A stretch of 9,399 nt of DNA from an uncultured Spirochaetaceae bacterium (GTDB lineage Bacteria > Spirochaetota > Spirochaetia > Treponematales > Treponemataceae): assembly GCA_902773215.1 (NCBI GenBank), contig CACYDQ010000214.1, forward strand, positions 1 through 9,399, given 5' to 3'. Under the pieces are notes generated by a model. The model ran no database searches. It was not told the DNA's origin and was given only the letters and a program-made list of their open reading frames with translations. Made by a program: the position numbers and the translations under genes. Position 1 is the first letter of the stretch, and each line of letters begins with the position of its first letter. Below are positions 7,070 through 9,399 of this stretch, piece by piece.

Positions 7070-7447
7070 TTATGGTATTATGTGGGAAGCCTTGGAGCCT
7101 TTGGCACACGGATTCCCATCCTTATCAAGATACTTATCAAGCTTGCCAGTTGAATTCGGGTTTTCAACATGGTAGTGATCCTTTCCCCTGAATCCATTTT
7201 CTCCTGCTTCCCCCTTGTCGAAGCGGATATCCAATCCAGACTTTGGGTCATGGAAAGTCTGAGACGATGAATTCTCTTTCATCTTTACAAGTGTCGTATC
7301 CTTCCATCCTTTTTTCAAAAGCTCGGAAGGATTTCTTGGAAGATTGGAAATAACCACTTTCGCAACATCCTTTATCGAAGATGGAGCATCATTAGTTCTA
7401 CGGCCACCTGTTGTACTTGGAAACAACCCGGAATAATCCTTGCTCAT
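7070..7447 (-). CDS. Orphan polymorphic-toxin C-terminal module (putative nuclease)
   Basis: The 125-aa product resembles the C-terminal tip domains of RHS/contact-type polymorphic toxins. It has a short linker (residues 1-25, 'DYSGLFPSTTGG') and then a module with 'GLDIRFDKG' (71-79), 'GFRGKDHYHVENPNSTGK' (85-102), 'KYLDKDGNP' (105-113) and a terminal 'GSKASHIIP' (117-125). Conserved-looking H91, H93 and H122, with R75 and D77, suggest a nuclease active site, but I do not know the exact family and the activity is inferred. There is no signal peptide and no delivery domain, so this is either an orphan cassette left over from a larger toxin or an intracellular toxin. Its ATG overlaps the DUF4417-like stop by 4 nt, and its ribosome site is an eight-G run 4 nt upstream. 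The likely immunity gene follows. Confidence 0.75.
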   Translation of the reverse strand: MSKDYSGLFPSTTGGRRTNDAPSSIKDVAKVVISNLPRNPSELLKKGWKDTTLVKMKENSSSQTFHDPKSGLDIRFDKGEAGENGFRGKDHYHVENPNSTGKLDKYLDKDGNPCAKGSKASHIIP

Positions 7448-8169
7448 GCAGCCCCCCCCTTTGAAGAGGAAGATTTCCTGTTCCTAGAGCTTGGATACTG
7501 AACTATCTCAATTCCCTGCGTCCACAAGGAATCAAAGCAAGGATAGCTTGCAGAACCATATACAATTATAATCTTGGGACGTAAAGTTTCAATCATTAAC
7601 AGCAGTTTCTGTTCAAATTCACTGCGGTTTTTCAAGAATTTAAGCCTGCTTGCGACAGTCCCGATTGCCACAATGCTGTCTTTAGGAATTCCCAAGAAAC
7701 AAAAATCAAGCGATTCTGCATCCCATCTTACATTGTTGATGACATTAATTCCCTTTGTACTACACCAAAAGCCGAATGCCCTCATACGATATGTGTTCCA
7801 GCCCTTGAGGTACTCAGGGAAGTCTCTGTTGGTGCTGAAGTCAGGGGTGATTATTCCAGCAAAGTGGCGGATAATCCGCAGGGCCTTATAAGGATTGAAC
7901 CAGATGCCGTTTATGCCATCAAAACGCTCGTCGTCAATATAAAAGCAGATATATGCAGGATGGCGAAACCTTCTATTTCTGGCAATCATCTTGTTGTAGA
8001 TTGTCACGGCTTCTTTCCATGTGATTATGGAATCAGGCTTTTCAACTCTGTTCGTCCTGCAAACAGGAATATCGTGTATATCCCAGACAGCGCAGCCTTT
8101 TACCATGAATGAATTCCACCAGATATCCTTCAGATTCTTACGAATTCCATGGGTTTTGGTTCTTTTCAT
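7444..8169 (-). CDS. DUF4417-like protein
   Basis: This 241-residue protein matches my memory of the DUF4417 family, seen in phage and mobile regions, whose biochemical role is not known. Notable stretches are 'IHDIPVCRTN' (31-40), 'YICFYIDDERFDGINGIWFN' (73-92), 'LKGWNTYRMRAFGFWC' (121-136), 'SIVAIGTVASR' (165-175) and 'KIIIVYGSASYPCF' (199-212), the last two like beta strands ending in small loops. It is followed by a basic, serine-rich tail 'SSRNRKSSSSKGG'. It lacks a signal peptide and membrane segments. I chose ATG 8169 because a strong AGGAGG (8180-8175) lies 5 nt upstream; ATG 8190 has no such site. It is the first gene of the minus-strand operon and is translationally coupled to the toxin module. 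A role in toxin control or host takeover is only a guess. Confidence 0.78.
   Translation of the reverse strand: MKRTKTHGIRKNLKDIWWNSFMVKGCAVWDIHDIPVCRTNRVEKPDSIITWKEAVTIYNKMIARNRRFRHPAYICFYIDDERFDGINGIWFNPYKALRIIRHFAGIITPDFSTNRDFPEYLKGWNTYRMRAFGFWCSTKGINVINNVRWDAESLDFCFLGIPKDSIVAIGTVASRLKFLKNRSEFEQKLLLMIETLRPKIIIVYGSASYPCFDSLWTQGIEIVQYPSSRNRKSSSSKGGAA
7452..7459. repeat. Poly-G(8) tract at the DUF4417-like / toxin junction
   Basis: Eight consecutive C on the plus strand are eight G on the coding strand. They encode the Gly-Gly near the end of the DUF4417-like protein and lie 4 nt before the toxin ATG, so they also form its Shine-Dalgarno. A gain or loss of one G would shift the final codons of the first gene and alter its overlap with the toxin start. 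Confidence 0.85.
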
Positions 8170-8213
8170 ATTATCCTCCTCGAATAACATACAGTTGAGA
8201 GACTTGCCATCGG

Positions 8214-8243
8214 TTGACAGTAAAAACTATCACAGGCAATATT
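8214..8243 (+). promoter_or_regulatory. Candidate promoter for a small RNA or leader
   Basis: A consensus -35 TTGACA (8214-8219) is followed after 18 bp by AATATT (8238-8243), a 4/6 match to the -10 consensus. Transcription would start near 8250. It points rightward into the hairpin/terminator structure and away from the DUF4417-like gene. The -35 is convincing; the -10 is only moderate. Confidence 0.5.
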
Positions 8244-8249
8244 TCTGTT

Positions 8250-8364
8250 CAGTTTGAGTCGATTCTTGGCGATAATACCTGTAGATGAAGGGTCCAATCT
8301 TTATCTACAGGCTTTATCGCCTTATCCCGATGGGTGCGGTAACATCTATCGGGATTTTTGTTTT
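8250..8364 (+). ncRNA. Candidate structured small RNA or attenuated leader
   Basis: No open frame explains this interval, yet it folds very well. The first hairpin has an outer stem of GGCGATAA (8268-8275) with TTATCGCC (8314-8321), a 2x2 internal loop, then CCTGTAGAT-G-AAG (8278-8290) paired with 8299-8311 around an 8-nt loop. That makes 21 paired positions in register, one of them a wobble. The second hairpin is an intrinsic terminator. With the promoter at 8214-8243, the predicted transcript is about 110 nt. It could be a free small RNA, or a riboswitch/attenuator for a plus-strand gene that has since decayed (only relic sequence lies downstream). I do not recognise a known RNA family. The exact 5' end is inferred. 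Confidence 0.5.
8324..8364 (+). terminator. Intrinsic terminator
   Basis: ATCCCGATGGGTG (8324-8336) pairs with CATCTATCGGGAT (8343-8355), with two wobbles, around the loop CGGTAA. TTTTTGTTTT follows directly on the plus strand (8355-8364). This is a textbook stem plus U-tract for rightward transcription. Confidence 0.8.
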
Positions 8365-8495
8365 AGATTCTTAATCGCAGTATAAAATAAAACTGAACAA
8401 GGAAAAATATACATGACATTTTATCAGTATACCCCTGTATCTGAAATTGTGTTCCGTTCAAGCCGATTAAAAGTGAACTTCATCTCCATCTGTAA

Positions 8496-8579
8496 AAAAT
8501 GATACTTATCTATAAATAAAAAGTCAAGCATACCCCAGTATAGGTGACAAGGCGAATCGATGTAAATGATGTTTACCTT
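8496..8579 (-). pseudogene. Relic of a second Type III mod gene (motif IV region)
   Basis: Read on the minus strand, this stretch gives 'KVNIIYIDSP', aligning with 'KIDVIYIDPP' of the intact Mod motif IV, then 'LDFLFIDKYHF', which resembles the aromatic segment that normally follows DPPYNTG in Mod proteins. The DNA at 8551-8580 matches 24 of 30 bases with the corresponding part of the intact mod (5838-5867 region). The key PPY is changed to SPC and there is no catalytic or cofactor domain, so it cannot be a working methyltransferase. It directly abuts the xre fragment on its right, in the same divergent order as the intact locus. The short match leaves some doubt. Confidence 0.5.
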
Positions 8580-8747
8580 GTCACCGGGCAGAACTCCGAC
8601 ACCGCCGCGAAGGATGCTGCCCAAGGCCAGCCCCCCGCCATAAACTTGAGGCTCTGCAAGAAGTATTATGCCCTGTTCCAGAAACTGGACTCCCTGCCCG
8701 ACGGAATCCGCGAGCCCCGCTGCAAGATGATAGGGGAGCTTCAGTAG
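8575..8747 (+). pseudogene. Duplicated 3' fragment of the xre regulator
   Basis: These 173 bases align without gaps to 6446-6618 of the intact xre, with 18 mismatches by hand count (about 90% identity), including the same stop codon. The fragment encodes the linker and tail ('YYALFQKLDSLPDGIREP') corresponding to residues 62-117, but the whole DNA-binding domain is missing. Homology starts abruptly at ACCTTG, where the mod relic on the other strand ends. An open frame from GTG 8544 runs through it (67 codons), but its first part is antisense mod sequence and I see no ribosome site, so I treat it as non-functional. Confidence 0.85.
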
Positions 8748-8797
8748 GAGACTGAGTCGTTCCTTCTATTTCCCTCCGCTCAAACTCCACAAAGACG

Positions 8798-8826
8798 CTG
8801 ACAAAATCCTGGAACTGTGGTATAAT
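8798..8826 (+). promoter_or_regulatory. Near-consensus promoter of the toxin-antitoxin operon
   Basis: CTGACA (8798-8803, 5/6) and a perfect TATAAT (8821-8826) are separated by 17 bp, with an extended -10 TG at 8818-8819. Initiation near 8833 would give a leader of about 13 nt that contains the GGAGG at 8834-8838 used for ATG 8846. This also excludes the in-frame ATG 8825, which lies inside the -10 box. Confidence 0.8.
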
Positions 8827-8845
8827 GGCTTACGGAGGTAGAAAA

Positions 8846-9064
8846 ATGCTGGCTGTAAAAGCTTATTATGACGGTCAAAACTACATAACAGACGACTCCG
8901 TGACGGTGAAGCCGAATCAGCGGGTAATCATAACGTTTCTCGACGAGTTTGATCCGCCGAAGCGAAACCTGAAGAAATATGTCGGAAAGATAAGCAAGTC
9001 AGATTCAGATTTGGTTGCCAAGGCCGTGGAAGACGGTCGTAAGGTGGATTTGAATGACTGGTAA
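8846..9064 (+). CDS. VapB-like antitoxin of a VapBC-type pair
   Basis: The 72-aa product has a short N-terminal beta-rich part, 'MLAVKAYYDGQNYITDDSV' (1-19) and 'QRVIITFLDEF' (25-35), of the kind that forms small AbrB-like or related antitoxin dimers. A charged C-terminal half (36-72), likely helical and probably able to bind and block the toxin, follows. The exact antitoxin family is not certain. ATG 8846 is chosen for its strong GGAGG 7 nt upstream. The gene overlaps the PIN-domain toxin by 11 nt, the usual antitoxin-first, coupled arrangement. The promoter just upstream is strong and would be expected to be autorepressed by the complex, as in related systems; I see no obvious palindrome over it. 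Confidence 0.8.
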   Translation: MLAVKAYYDGQNYITDDSVTVKPNQRVIITFLDEFDPPKRNLKKYVGKISKSDSDLVAKAVEDGRKVDLNDW

Positions 9065-9399
9065 GCTTGTCGACACAAACGTGATTATCCGCTACATAAA
9101 GGATGAAGGCAACCTCGATGAAGTTTTTGACGAAGAGAATCTGTATTTTTCTTCAATTACGCTCGGAGAACTTCTTTTTGGAGCAGAATGTTCCCAACTA
9201 AAAGATGAAAATGCCTCTATATATTTTAACTTCTGCAAAGAACTAGAAGAAATAAAACCGGATTCCGTCGTGGCTCCTTTTTATGCAAAAATCAAAGCCC
9301 AATTGAAAACCGACGGTCATCCGATTCCAGAGAATGATATGTGGATTGCTGCCTGCGCAATGGCTTATGGTTTGACTGTCGTGACAGCTGACAAACACT
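9054..9399 (+). CDS. PIN-domain (VapC-like) toxin, truncated by window end
   Basis: The first 115 residues of a PIN-domain ribonuclease are visible, and the 3' end lies beyond the window. The four acidic positions that bind metal in PIN nucleases are present: D7 in 'LVDTNVIIRY', E39 in 'SSITLGELLFG', D95 in 'PENDMWIAACA' and D113 in 'VVTADKH'. This spacing is standard for VapC, which cuts RNA, often tRNA or rRNA. Only some 15-25 residues should be missing. ATG 9054 lies within the end of the antitoxin gene in another frame, so translation is probably coupled. The PIN fold assignment is firm; the substrate is unknown. Confidence 0.9.
   Translation, partial: MTGKLVDTNVIIRYIKDEGNLDEVFDEENLYFSSITLGELLFGAECSQLKDENASIYFNFCKELEEIKPDSVVAPFYAKIKAQLKTDGHPIPENDMWIAACAMAYGLTVVTADKH

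Larger units (their letters stand above)
8246..8399. repeat. 10-bp perfect inverted repeats enclosing the RNA structure
   Basis: TGTTCAGTTT (8246-8255) and AAACTGAACA (8390-8399) are exact reverse complements that bracket a 154-bp segment with the hairpin and terminator. I see no clear target-site duplication outside them. They may be ends of a miniature element or simply distant pairing arms. Confidence 0.5.

Noticed and set aside
7844..8112. Plus-strand frames opposite the DUF4417-like gene
   Set aside because: There is no ribosome site or recognisable protein, while the minus-strand gene has a strong AGGAGG and a family match.
8268..8321. A known riboswitch class or SRP/6S-type RNA
   Set aside because: None of the conserved core motifs I know for these families is present; only the fold and terminator are supported.
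8246..8399. A retron-type RNA (inverted repeat ends plus long hairpins)
   Set aside because: No reverse transcriptase is encoded nearby, and a strong terminator lies between the two repeat arms.
8544..8747. A functional 67-codon gene
   Set aside because: Its beginning is antisense to the mod relic, it lacks the HTH domain and a ribosome site, and it is best explained as a fragment of duplicated xre.
1..9399. A CRISPR array, tRNA or rRNA gene, or integrase attachment site
   Set aside because: I saw no regularly spaced repeats, no cloverleaf with a CCA-like end, and no integrase or transposase gene in the window.

Overview
The window looks like an accessory (defence and mobile) region of a bacterial chromosome, most likely a spirochaete of the Treponema type. 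That assignment is an inference. It rests on the GC-rich flank, the style of the small XRE regulator with its conserved 'PDGIREP' tail, the phosphonopyruvate decarboxylase and the poly-G tract. No rRNA or other taxonomic marker is present.

Layout. Positions 1-1489 (+) hold the C-terminal end of an unrecognised membrane protein and a complete phosphonopyruvate decarboxylase gene (aepY), both GC-rich. Converging on them is a complete Type III restriction-modification operon on the minus strand: mod (4351-6147), then res (1520-4351), coupled by a stop/start overlap. A small XRE repressor (6265-6618, +) is transcribed divergently from mod across a 117-bp AT-rich spacer. That spacer carries a perfect inverted repeat, nested CTTAAA/TTTAAG boxes and a direct repeat, so it probably holds the shared control region. 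The middle of mod (about 4975-5600), which encodes the target-recognition domain, is strikingly AT-rich compared with both flanks and looks like a swapped specificity cassette.

A 22-bp hairpin (6657-6705) separates xre from a minus-strand, AT-richer operon read from 8169 down to 6722. It encodes a DUF4417-like protein, an orphan C-terminal-type polymorphic toxin module, and a small acidic protein that is probably its immunity partner. The DUF4417-like and toxin genes overlap by 4 nt. A run of eight G lies at the end of the DUF4417-like gene, directly in front of the toxin start, and could be phase-variable.

The gene-poor stretch 8170-8845 is not empty. It contains a promoter, long-hairpin and intrinsic-terminator arrangement that looks like a small RNA or attenuated leader of about 110 nt, enclosed by 10-bp inverted repeats. 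After it comes a relic in which a decayed mod fragment (motif IV, minus strand) is fused to a 173-bp, about 90% identical copy of the 3' end of xre (plus strand). This reproduces the mod/xre divergent order and reads as the scar of a second Type III locus. The window ends with a VapBC-like toxin-antitoxin pair that has a near-consensus promoter; the PIN toxin is cut by the window edge.

Overall, an R-M system with its own regulator, a toxin/immunity cassette and a toxin-antitoxin pair sit side by side, with clear signs of recombination, duplication and decay.
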